Assembly: GCA_964373575.1 (NCBI GenBank) | Contig: CAYJVB010000001.1 | Location: 1 to 64,000 of the forward strand | DNA length: 64,000 bases | Reading direction: 5' to 3' | From: CAYJVB01 sp964373575 | GTDB taxonomy: Archaea > Aenigmatarchaeota > Aenigmatarchaeia > CG10238-14 | In this document: piece by piece, positions 8,363-14,908 of the stretch | How the letters are laid out: each line of letters begins with the position of its first letter | Numbering within the stretch: position 1 is the first letter of the stretch | Position numbers and translations under genes: made by a program | The notes under the pieces: generated by a model | Seen by the model: the letters and a program-made list of their open reading frames with translations, nothing else | Told to the model about the DNA's origin: nothing | The model's database searches: none

Positions 8363-8788
8363 TTAACGAATATCAACTTTTATTGTTTTCTCTAGATGTG
8401 TACAAACAGCATCTATAGATAATCTCGTATCGAACCCCCCTCTAGCATCAAATTCAGGGCTCAAATAAACAAATAAATCAGATGTTTCATTAGTGTTGAT
8501 TTCCAAAACACGTGGTCTTACAACAACCCAACTAGGCCCCTCTAAAGAAACAAAAAACTCGTTATCAAATCCTGTATTAGTCAATTTACCCTTGATTAGC
8601 CTACCTTTACCTGTCTCTAAAGTTACATCTGTAGATTGCAGTTGTAGATTTGCAGAAAAATTTTTACAAAACATCTTTGAGTCTAAAACATCGAAAAACT
8701 GAAACAAAATGAAGGAAAACACAAAGATTAAAGAAATCATTGTTAATAAGAAAGCCACTACACTTTTCAATTCAATCATTAGAATCAC
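8363..8788 (-). CDS. Membrane-anchored Ig-like surface protein, short paralogue
   Basis: One N-terminal membrane helix is followed by a single beta-sandwich domain. It closely resembles the last domain of the 500-residue protein at 8947: TLETGKGRLIKGKLTNTGF against TIVSGKGKLLTAKVLNKGS, and YLSPEFDARGGFDTRL against YYSPEFGAKGKFDTRL. GTG 8788 overlaps the upstream stop as GTGA; ATG 8779 is an alternative start. It probably supports or docks with the larger surface protein in the same three-gene operon. Confidence 0.7.
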   Translation of the reverse strand: MILMIELKSVVAFLLTMISLIFVFSFILFQFFDVLDSKMFCKNFSANLQLQSTDVTLETGKGRLIKGKLTNTGFDNEFFVSLEGPSWVVVRPRVLEINTNETSDLFVYLSPEFDARGGFDTRLSIDAVCTHLEKTIKVDIR

Positions 8789-8946
8789 TTGAAAAGCAAA
8801 ACTAATGCATAAACTAAGTCAACAATACCAACAATAACGCCGCTAAATACAATTAGATAACCAAGTCTCGATGTTACTTTGGACTCTAACACTATCGCGA
8901 GAAAAAGAAGGAAATTTGAAATCAGCAGCAGTTCAACCAAAACCAT
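8785..8946 (-). CDS. Small two-helix membrane protein, 53 residues
   Basis: The frame opens at ATG 8946, directly after the TAG of the upstream surface-protein gene, with GGGGTGAT just before it. The product is almost entirely two hydrophobic helices (MVLVELLLISNFLLFLAIVL and IVFSGVIVGIVDLVYALVLL) around a short basic loop. Its stop overlaps the next start by 4 bases. It was probably overlooked because of its length. A partner or assembly role for the flanking surface proteins is inferred from context. Confidence 0.7.
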   Translation of the reverse strand: MVLVELLLISNFLLFLAIVLESKVTSRLGYLIVFSGVIVGIVDLVYALVLLFK

Positions 8947-10449
8947 CTAATCACCCCTCATTACGAAAAAATAAAGCACTACAAAAACACCAATTGCAAT
9001 TAAAGCCCCGACTAGTATTGAAAGTAGAAATCTGTTTTCTTTAACCCTTTCAAGCAAAGATCCTCCAGCTTGAACTTCAGTAGTAGTTTCATTTACAGAA
9101 ACTATTGTATCTGTGACCGGCGAAATATCGATGCTTTCATTCAATGTTGTGCTTGTGGAAGTTGTAGATGTCTCTTCTTTATCAACAACATTAACACTAA
9201 CCATTTCTTCATCTTGACTTCTTTCAGATTTAGCTGCCAATCTTGTATCAAACTTACCTTTGGCCCCAAATTCAGGACTATAATAAGCAAAAAGTATCCC
9301 ACTTTCATTTCCTTCAAGAGTTAGATTTTGTGGTCTTATCGACACCCACGGAACATCAATTGTTAATTCATAATTATCAGGTAAACTACCTTTGTTCAAA
9401 ACCTTTGCCGTCAACAATTTTCCCTTCCCAGAAACAATTGTTATCTCATTCGATTCAACTTGTACATCAACATCATAGCAACTTTGCGCAACAAAATCTA
9501 TTGAATCTTCCTTGGTTGCAACCGATGAACTCACAGTAAATGTTATATTATATATTCTTGCGTTTGTCGTCAAGAAAGTAGAATTTATCGTTGCAGATTC
9601 CTCTGGCGATAAGGTTGTTTTTTGTGTTACATTAAATGCAGGGATATTTACCTCAAATGTATCTGTTTTACTTCCGGTATTTTTAACAACTATAGAAAAT
9701 GGTTTCTCTTCCACAGCACATGTAATGATTTCTTTATCAAAAGTAACATCAAAGTCATGGCATTTATTTCTTTTTATAACAGAAGCAGCAGAATCTTTAG
9801 CATAACTGTTTCTCGATTTAGCTACTACCTCCAATGAACTTATAGAATGTTCAGACTGGCACATATTTGCAATGGTCAAATTAATGGTTCTAGATTCGCC
9901 TGTTTTTAATGCTAAACCCGTTGTTGTCATAGAAACAAAAGATATTGAAGTTCCACCTAAAGTCAAATCAATATCTTCATCAAACAATCCTTTATTACTA
10001 ATAGTTACAGGTATCGTTCCTTCTTCACACAAACAGAATGAAATATCATTCTGCAGAGCAACGTCAATTATGTGGTCAGGTACAACTGATAGAGTGAATG
10101 GAACTGTGCTTTTGGACTGGCCTTTAATTGTAACATTACCTTGATATGTTTTTTCTGGTGAGAAACAGTCAGCTGTGACGAAGAGATAAATTGTTTTTGT
10201 TTGTTCACTCTTCAACTGAACTACATCATCAGTAAGTGTGTACCAATCAGTTGGAATACCATCAATAAAAACAGCAAATGTATCATCCTTTCCAGTATTA
10301 TTAATTAGGATATCATAAGTTGCGATTCCACAAGGTGCAGCCCCAAAACTTTTAGGTACAACATCAACATCAACGCTGAATTGTGCAAATGCGATGCCAC
10401 CAAAAGTGAAGATAAAGACCATGAAAGATATTAAAATCTTATTTTTCAT
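8947..10449 (-). CDS. Surface protein of tandem Ig-like (CARDB/NEW3-like) domains
   Basis: The 500-residue protein has an N-terminal signal peptide (to about residue 22), four repeated beta-sandwich domains of roughly 100 residues each, a Thr/Ser-rich linker (TSTTSTSTTLNES) and a C-terminal membrane helix ending in VVLYFFVMRGD. The repeats share patterns such as ILINNTGKDDTF, ISNKGLFDEDI, VKNTGSKTDTF and VLNKGSLPDNY, typical of archaeal cell-surface Ig-like modules. It heads a three-gene operon with two membrane proteins. Role: cell envelope; the ligand is unknown. Confidence 0.75.
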   Translation of the reverse strand: MKNKILISFMVFIFTFGGIAFAQFSVDVDVVPKSFGAAPCGIATYDILINNTGKDDTFAVFIDGIPTDWYTLTDDVVQLKSEQTKTIYLFVTADCFSPEKTYQGNVTIKGQSKSTVPFTLSVVPDHIIDVALQNDISFCLCEEGTIPVTISNKGLFDEDIDLTLGGTSISFVSMTTTGLALKTGESRTINLTIANMCQSEHSISSLEVVAKSRNSYAKDSAASVIKRNKCHDFDVTFDKEIITCAVEEKPFSIVVKNTGSKTDTFEVNIPAFNVTQKTTLSPEESATINSTFLTTNARIYNITFTVSSSVATKEDSIDFVAQSCYDVDVQVESNEITIVSGKGKLLTAKVLNKGSLPDNYELTIDVPWVSIRPQNLTLEGNESGILFAYYSPEFGAKGKFDTRLAAKSERSQDEEMVSVNVVDKEETSTTSTSTTLNESIDISPVTDTIVSVNETTTEVQAGGSLLERVKENRFLLSILVGALIAIGVFVVLYFFVMRGD

Positions 10450-10564
10450 GATATCTAGATATAAACTTGAGTTAAAAGATATATGTGTGTTGAGGAAAAG
10501 TTTTAATAATGTTCGCTATACTAAAAGAGGAAAAATTACAATATAAGTTAGAAAAACTAGATAA

Positions 10565-10671
10565 GCCTCGATAGCTCAGTTCGGTAGAGCATCTGACTTG
10601 TATCTGATCTGACGATAAAAGGATGAGTGAAAGATATCAGAGGGTCGAGGGTTCGATTCCCTCTCGAGGCT
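10565..10671 (+). tRNA. tRNA-Thr(TGT) with one intron
   Basis: The acceptor GCCTCGA pairs with TCGAGGC, the D arm GCTC/GAGC is canonical, the anticodon stem is TCTGA/TCAGA, and the T arm has the TTCGATT loop. The anticodon TGT is at 10599-10601. Discriminator T at 10671 fits archaeal Thr tRNAs. CCA is not encoded. A 33-nt intron interrupts the gene after position 37. Confidence 0.93.
10603..10635 (+). other. Canonical 37/38 intron of tRNA-Thr
   Basis: The bulges TAT (10601-10603) and ATA (10634-10636) flank a short helix between CTTG and AAAG (three of four pairs). Cleavage after the second bulge base gives a 33-nt intron and a standard seven-base anticodon loop. Confidence 0.8.
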
Positions 10672-10840
10672 TTAACATATCAACCTTCGTTGCATATTCG
10701 TGTAAGGAGACAAAAACCGTACCTTTTCCATAATAAGTATTTTGTTAAATGTTTTGGATTATTAAATCCTATTAATTTCATCTCAATCAATTATAAAGTT
10801 CTAAAATTGCTTTATATAAATCAGAAATTTAGCGCCAGCC

Positions 10841-11908
10841 TTAATCAAAAAGTAAATCCATGTCCAAATTTTTCATCATAGAAGAAAATGGTTTAGCTAA
10901 ACTAATACCAAAACTAAGCATCCAGTCAGGAACAAAATGCAAAACTCTATGAAGTATTAAACTCCTCTTAATTCCAGGACCCAATTTCTCTTTCCACTTT
11001 TTATCATAATGCTCCTTCAAAAATCCATAGTCAAACTTATTTTTCTCAAGAGCCCTATAACATGCACCTGCTGCGAATTTCGCACCTATCAAACCATAAA
11101 CTATTCCCCCACCAGAATATGCTTTAACCTGGCTTGCCGCATCTCCAACAAGCAAAATATTATCAGCAGTAGAATCTTCAATCAACCCATATCTAATGAC
11201 TCCACCTAACACATCCTTTTTATTAGATACATGGCTAAATCTTCTGGCAGCAAAATTTCTGAAATATTTTACAGCATCCTTCTTTGCAGCCAAACCAACT
11301 CTTGCCCAATTCTTATGTTCAGGAACTATCCATGCAAAAAAATCCGGCGTTATTTTTGATCCAAACCACAATTCGACTACATTTTCACTAAAATCACCTT
11401 TGATAGTTTCCTGATAACCGATGACATACTCTTCCGGTAGTTTTATCCCAGCTTTTTTTGCAACATCAGAATTCGGTCCATCCGCTCCCACCAAAAGTTT
11501 CGTTTCATAATTTTCTTTATTAGTCTGTACTTCTAAATGACCATCAACTCTTTTGAACCCTTCAAATCTAGTTGAAGTCATAATTTTTGCACCAGCTCTT
11601 TTAGCCCTCCTTGCAATTTCATCATCTAATCTATGTCTATCAAAAACACGAACCATGTATCTCGCTTCAAGTTCAAGATAATTTCCAGATTGCGCATAAA
11701 ATCTTGCTTTGTTAACTTCATTCATAATAATTTTTTCTGGTGCTCCACTTAAAGGTAAAATTCTAGGACTATCAATACCAGTGCATTGAACAGGATTTCC
11801 TATAGTTGGGTGTTCCTCTAAAACTAACACATCCTTTCCAGTTAAAGCCAGCAACTCAGCAGTTTTTGACCCGGATGGTCCAGCACCAACTATAATTGCA
11901 TCATACAT
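10841..11908 (-). CDS. Geranylgeranyl reductase family FAD-dependent oxidoreductase
   Basis: The family saturates the isoprenoid chains of archaeal lipids or related prenyl carriers. The Rossmann FAD motif DAIIVGAGPSGSKTAELLA is at residues 3-21, and the second FAD contact NILLVGDAASQVKAYSGGG is near residue 250. A PxxYxWxFP-like region is represented by FFAWIVPEHKNWARVG. The start ATG 11908 lies one base after the uppS stop and behind GGT; a TTG at 11920 is less likely. Co-transcription with uppS suggests a joint polyprenol lipid-carrier pathway. Confidence 0.9.
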   Translation of the reverse strand: MYDAIIVGAGPSGSKTAELLALTGKDVLVLEEHPTIGNPVQCTGIDSPRILPLSGAPEKIIMNEVNKARFYAQSGNYLELEARYMVRVFDRHRLDDEIARRAKRAGAKIMTSTRFEGFKRVDGHLEVQTNKENYETKLLVGADGPNSDVAKKAGIKLPEEYVIGYQETIKGDFSENVVELWFGSKITPDFFAWIVPEHKNWARVGLAAKKDAVKYFRNFAARRFSHVSNKKDVLGGVIRYGLIEDSTADNILLVGDAASQVKAYSGGGIVYGLIGAKFAAGACYRALEKNKFDYGFLKEHYDKKWKEKLGPGIKRSLILHRVLHFVPDWMLSFGISLAKPFSSMMKNLDMDLLFD

Positions 11909-11909
11909 A

Positions 11910-12647
11910 TTATTTACCAAAATTTCTCTTCACATTTGAGAACCATTTAATTGCTTTCATAAATTCTTTTTTAGAAAAGTCCGGCAACAAAATTTTGGTC
12001 ACATAAATTTCTGAATACGCCCCCTGCCATAACATAAAATTAGATAATCTACTTTGTCCCCCTGTCCTTATGAAAAGATCTACAGGCGTTTGTACCAAAA
12101 GGTTATTTTCAATATCCTTTTCAGTTACCTCTATCTTACCAACTTCCATCATTTTTTTTGCAACCTTCTTGAAAGCCTCAAGCAATTCAAATTTACCTCC
12201 ATAATTAACCATAATATTTAAGATTCTTTTTTGGTGCTTTGCAGTGCTTCTCATTATCTTGCCCATTAATCTAAAGAGTTTTCGAGGCAATTTCTCAATA
12301 TCACCAATGAACCTAACTTTAATCTGATATTTTTCTAATAATGATTTAGTTTCATTCTTTTCCCATTTGCTGAGAAATTCATAATAAAGTTTGTATAATT
12401 CCACTACTTCCCTCTTCGGTCTTTTAGATATATTCTCAGTTGAGCCTATCCATACGGAAATTTGTGGAATTTTAAGATCAAGACATAACTTTACAAAATT
12501 ATCCACAGCTTCTGCTCCCTTTCTATGGCCTTTCCACGAAGCCAAACCTCTTTGTTCAGCCCATCTCCTATATACGGGATCTTAGAAGATCTTTCCATCA
12601 GGAATTAAGGCAATATGATTCGGAATAACTAAATTATCTAATGTCAA
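11910..12647 (-). CDS. uppS: Cis-prenyltransferase (UppS family), interrupted by a 21-nt intron
   Basis: Elongates isoprenyl diphosphate in cis to make the polyprenol carrier for glycans. Exon 1 (12647-12593) encodes MTLDNLVIPNHIALIPDG and exon 2 (12571-11910) RRWAEQRGLASWKGHRKGAE onward. Joined, they give the invariant DGNRRW active-site motif (catalytic Asp), then GHRKGAE, NYGG and the C-terminal RTGGQSRLSNFMLW. Without splicing, TAA stops translation four codons after DG. The spliced product has 238 residues, normal for the family. The start is TTG 12647 behind GGGGTGG and overlaps the endonuclease gene by 14 bp. Confidence 0.88.
12572..12592 (-). other. Probable bulge-helix-bulge intron in uppS mRNA
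   Basis: Reading the minus strand: outer helix TTCCTG (12604-12599) with TAGGAG (12570-12565), central 4-bp helix ATGG (12598-12595) with CCGT (12577-12574), three-base bulges AAA (12594-12592) and ATA (12573-12571), and inner hairpin GATCTT-CT-AAGATC. Cutting after the second base of each bulge removes exactly 21 nt, including an in-frame TAA, and creates codon AAT (Asn) of DGNRRW. Geometry, length and protein restoration all agree. Confidence 0.85.
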
Positions 12648-13539
12648 ATTTATACCACCCCACTTTAATCCTTTTTGCTATTTTAGATTTTACAAATAAA
12701 TTTAAATACCCCAACAATGTGTTTCTATGAAATACAATTTGATATTTTTGTTCTATGTTATCTTTTATGCTTTTAAAATTTATTTTATCTGGATAAGAGT
12801 TTCGCAGTTGATTATAAATTTCCTTTAAGAATGGTAATTTTGAGTGTGTTTGTTCGGGAAACAATTTCATTAACCTATCTATATCTAATTTTTCACCTTT
12901 TTTAATGACTTTCAGTTTTCTCTTCTTTGGTCCATCCAAAATATTCATGAAAAAGTCAGCAGATCTACTACTAAAGCCGTATTTCCATCCAGTAGACCAT
13001 TTTGTGATTTGGTATCTAAATTTTCTAATATGAATCTCCTCTTTTTTAAGAATTGAGATAATCTGGTCGTACAATTTTCTGCTTTTGGTTGAAAATTCTA
13101 TTGTTCCATCTATTTTAACAGTACCATCGAATATCAACAATCCTGAAATAAAAGCTAATTTATGTTCTCTAGTATTATTAAGAATCTGACTTGGTACGGA
13201 AACTGTAGTTGATTTTTTGCCATAAGGAAATTCTAAACTATGAAAATATTGGACTAAGATTTTATTTCCAATGCGATAACGATGCCATTTTCTATGTGAC
13301 TCAATTGAACCTTTCTTTTTTATTATAGATTTTATCCATTCTGATGCAAGAAAAATGTTTTCTTTCCATCCATCTGCAATCTCAAAATAGTATGACGAAG
13401 CTGGATAGCCGTTCCAAATTTTATTTTGTTTGTATATAGTTCCATCAGCTGCCAAAGCACCGCACAGTTTACTTATTGTTATACCATTCTTATTATTAGG
13501 GATAAAATTATTCTTGAATTCTATAGTATTATTGTACAC
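12634..13539 (-). CDS. Free-standing LAGLIDADG homing endonuclease
   Basis: The 301-residue protein has two LAGLIDADG-type helices, KLCGALAADGTIYK (about residues 24-37) and LAFISGLLIFDGTVK (about residues 130-144), each ending in the acidic catalytic residue, followed by saddle-like beta regions. The C-terminal third looks like a winged DNA-binding extension. The only reasonable start is GTG 13539, inside a palindromic operator. The end overlaps the uppS start by 14 bp, and the uppS intron lies 42 bp away. Homing into the uppS locus is inferred. Confidence 0.82.
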   Translation of the reverse strand: MYNNTIEFKNNFIPNNKNGITISKLCGALAADGTIYKQNKIWNGYPASSYYFEIADGWKENIFLASEWIKSIIKKKGSIESHRKWHRYRIGNKILVQYFHSLEFPYGKKSTTVSVPSQILNNTREHKLAFISGLLIFDGTVKIDGTIEFSTKSRKLYDQIISILKKEEIHIRKFRYQITKWSTGWKYGFSSRSADFFMNILDGPKKRKLKVIKKGEKLDIDRLMKLFPEQTHSKLPFLKEIYNQLRNSYPDKINFKSIKDNIEQKYQIVFHRNTLLGYLNLFVKSKIAKRIKVGWYKFDIR

Positions 13540-13591
13540 ACGTACAATTATAATAAATTAAATATTTATATTTTTCTGTACAATTGTACAG
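13531..13591. promoter_or_regulatory. Bidirectional promoter with two TGTAC palindromes
   Basis: Two perfect inverted repeats flank a TA-rich core: ATTGTAC-ACAC-GTACAAT at 13531-13548, covering the endonuclease GTG, and CTGTACAATTGTACAG at 13576-13591, three bases before the regulator ATG. They share the TTGTAC half-site. The core (13549-13575) holds TATA-like sequences for both directions. Confidence 0.7.
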
Positions 13592-13593
13592 TA

Positions 13594-13806
13594 ATGGTAA
13601 GAGTAATTGATAAAAGTAAAATCCAGACTATTATAAACTGCCTCAAAAAACACCCAGAAGGTACTTATATTTCTGAAATAGCTAGAGAAACCAAATTTGC
13701 TAAAAGCACAGTTAGTTACATATTGAACAAATATTTAATAGACGAAATAGACGAAATAAAATCTGGAAAAGGTGGATTGTTTAAGATTTTTAAATTGAAG
13801 AAATAG
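13594..13806 (+). CDS. Small winged-helix DNA-binding regulator
   Basis: A 70-residue winged helix-turn-helix: IQTIINCLKKHPEG, then TYISEIARETKFAKSTVSYIL as the recognition unit and a GKGGLFKIFKL wing. The frame is open further upstream, but ATG 13594 is the sensible start just past the operator. It is divergent from the homing endonuclease and both are flanked by the same palindrome family, so it is probably a dedicated repressor of the endonuclease and of itself. Confidence 0.78.
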   Translation: MVRVIDKSKIQTIINCLKKHPEGTYISEIARETKFAKSTVSYILNKYLIDEIDEIKSGKGGLFKIFKLKK

Positions 13807-13848
13807 GTATAACGTATAGTATGGGGCTGTCGTATAACCCGGCTATTA

Positions 13849-13867
13849 TATCTCTCAGTGAGTAGAA
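13849..13867 (+). other. Probable non-canonical short intron in tRNA-Trp (near position 25-27)
   Basis: A bulge-helix-bulge can be drawn: CCCGG (13838-13842) with CCGGG (13869-13873), CTAT (13843-13846) with GTAG (13862-13865), and bulges TAT and AAA. Standard cuts remove 19 nt. The D stem closes better if the junction is shifted by one base, so the boundaries are uncertain by about one. Confidence 0.55.
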
Positions 13868-13879
13868 ACCGGGCTCCAG

Positions 13880-13920
13880 AATTTGTTCATGGAGCATTGA
13901 AACAAAGATGAAATGAAGAA
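13880..13920 (+). other. Canonical 37/38 intron of tRNA-Trp
   Basis: A 41-nt intron follows G37. The bulges are AGA (13878-13880) and AAA (13919-13921), with CTCC against GAAG as an imperfect central helix. A GCTCC/GGAGC hairpin overlapping the anticodon could compete. Box C/D guide motifs, known in some archaeal Trp introns, are not convincing here. Confidence 0.72.
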
Positions 13921-13996
13921 ACCCGCGAGATCTGGGTTCGAATCCCAGCGGCCCCAATTTAATGGATTTATTTAGTTCAAAAGTAATTAAGTACAT

Positions 13997-14269
13997 ATTA
14001 CCCTAAAAATTGATTTAAACAAAGATTTAGAAAAAAGATTCCGACAACTCGCTATGGAAAAATTTGGTTACTCTAAAGGTTCTATAAAGAAAGCCACACA
14101 CAATGCAATAGAGTTATGGACGAAAGAAAACTTAAAATGTGATAAAGAGAAGGAAGTAGAAGGAAAAAAATTTGTTCTCGAATTCTTATCCATACCGAAA
14201 AAAAAGTTTAAAACAAGAATAGATATCAAAAAAATTATCGAGGAAGAATATGAAGTACATTTATTCTGA
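13997..14269 (+). pseudogene. Decayed VapB-type antitoxin
   Basis: Translation gives ITLKIDLNKDLEKRFRQLA followed by MEKFGYSKGSIKKATHNAIELW, the ribbon-helix-helix pattern of archaeal VapB-like antitoxins. The frame has no ATG, GTG or TTG at the expected N-terminus: an in-frame TAA lies two codons before the ITLKI stretch. Translation could still begin at ATG 14054 (71 residues), lacking the DNA-binding strand. It overlaps a broken PIN toxin downstream, so the pair is probably inactive. Confidence 0.6.
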
Positions 14270-14470
14270 TATTTTCATTTTACCAATTATTTATGACAAT
14301 GAAACAGATAAAAGAGCAAAAAACGCAAATTTGCTGATAAAGATAGCTGAAGGCAACGTGAACTACTTCCATCTTGCGAAAGGAGACTTCCCGCCAACGA
14401 AGTTAAAGAAATAGTTAGCGACGACTCAGATTTTGATGGAATAAAAGAAATACAAAGAATTCCCATATAA
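14250..14470 (+). pseudogene. Decayed VapC-type PIN toxin
   Basis: ATG 14250 overlaps the antitoxin remnant. The N-terminal PIN stretch MKYIYSDIFILPIIYDNET resembles the first strand with its catalytic Asp. The frame then stops at a TAG after GDFPPTKLKK. A shifted frame continues as EVKEIVSDDSDFDGIKEIQR, the typical PIN C-terminus. The middle third of the domain is missing, so both a deletion and a frameshift have occurred. It is a relic of a toxin-antitoxin module beside tRNA-Trp. Confidence 0.65.
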
Positions 14471-14525
14471 ACAAATTATTCTACCAACACGTTTTCTAAC
14501 AAAAATAAAAGAAAAAGGAGAGAGC

Positions 14526-14828
14526 TTATTTCGCCAAAGTTATGCTCATTGTGGAAACGTTGATTTTGTTTCCCCCTTCAACTTCTCTCTCTTCAGTTCC
14601 TATCTCAATGTTTCTAACCTTAACATCTGATAGGAATTTGTGTTTCACAATCTCTGTCACGTCCACAGCTCTTGATATACTTCTACCTCTAGCTTTGATA
14701 TATACCTCATTGACGCCACTTGTAAATTGCGTCATTACAGCTAGAACATATGCCATCGCAGGTTTCTTACCAATAAAGACAACATTATCACCTGCTTTTA
14801 CTCCTTGTTCCACTTTCTTCTCTACCAT
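14526..14828 (-). CDS. albA: Alba chromatin/RNA-binding protein
   Basis: The 100-residue Alba protein has [21 protein letters not shown] (split: NVVFIGKKP, then [12 protein letters not shown]), the conserved Lys-containing loop, and [20 protein letters not shown] in the dimer core. It packages DNA and binds RNA. Start ATG 14828. The gene is monocistronic and sits at the end of the large pilin cluster on the same strand; no functional link to it is implied. Confidence 0.95.
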   Translation of the reverse strand: MVEKKVEQGVKAGDNVVFIGKKPAMAYVLAVMTQFTSGVNEVYIKARGRSISRAVDVTEIVKHKFLSDVKVRNIEIGTEEREVEGGNKINVSTMSITLAK

Positions 14829-14908
14829 TGTTTCACCTCTCTAGTTTAAAGAGCATTACTGTTGTTGTATCACTATATTTAGAAGCGAAAAAGCATTTAA
14901 ACTTTGTG

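Larger units (their letters stand above)
13823..13956 (+). tRNA. tRNA-Trp(CCA), probably with two introns
   Basis: The acceptor GGGGCTG pairs with CGGCCCC, discriminator A. The T arm is CTGGG-TTCGAAT-CCCAG, the variable loop GAGAT, and the anticodon loop C-T-CCA-G-A with stem CCGGG/CCCGC (outermost pair C-C). The CCA anticodon is at 13876-13878. The 5' half is about 18 nt too long between the D arm and the anticodon stem, which implies a second insert. The similarity of both ends to archaeal tRNA-Trp supports the identity. Confidence 0.8.

Noticed and set aside
10627..10881. Plus-strand frame of 84 codons
   Set aside because: It begins inside the tRNA-Thr intron and runs through the tRNA 3' half; no ribosome site.
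12572..12592. Explaining the uppS stop as a pseudogene or as a +1/-1 frameshift
   Set aside because: Both sides are in the same frame with all conserved residues intact. The insert matches BHB geometry base for base, which decay would not produce.
13851..13868. Reading the Trp gene as tRNA-His (GTG) or tRNA-Leu (GAG) with the loop at 13857-13862
   Set aside because: T33 is missing for His, the class II arm is missing for Leu, and no 3' partner stem is correctly spaced from the T arm. The CCA loop at 13874-13880 fits all constraints.
13880..13920. Box C/D guide RNA inside the tRNA-Trp intron
   Set aside because: Only a loose GATGA-like C box is visible; no convincing D, C' or D' boxes in 41 nt.
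13790..13996. Minus-strand frame of 68 codons
   Set aside because: It covers tRNA-Trp in antisense and has no independent support.
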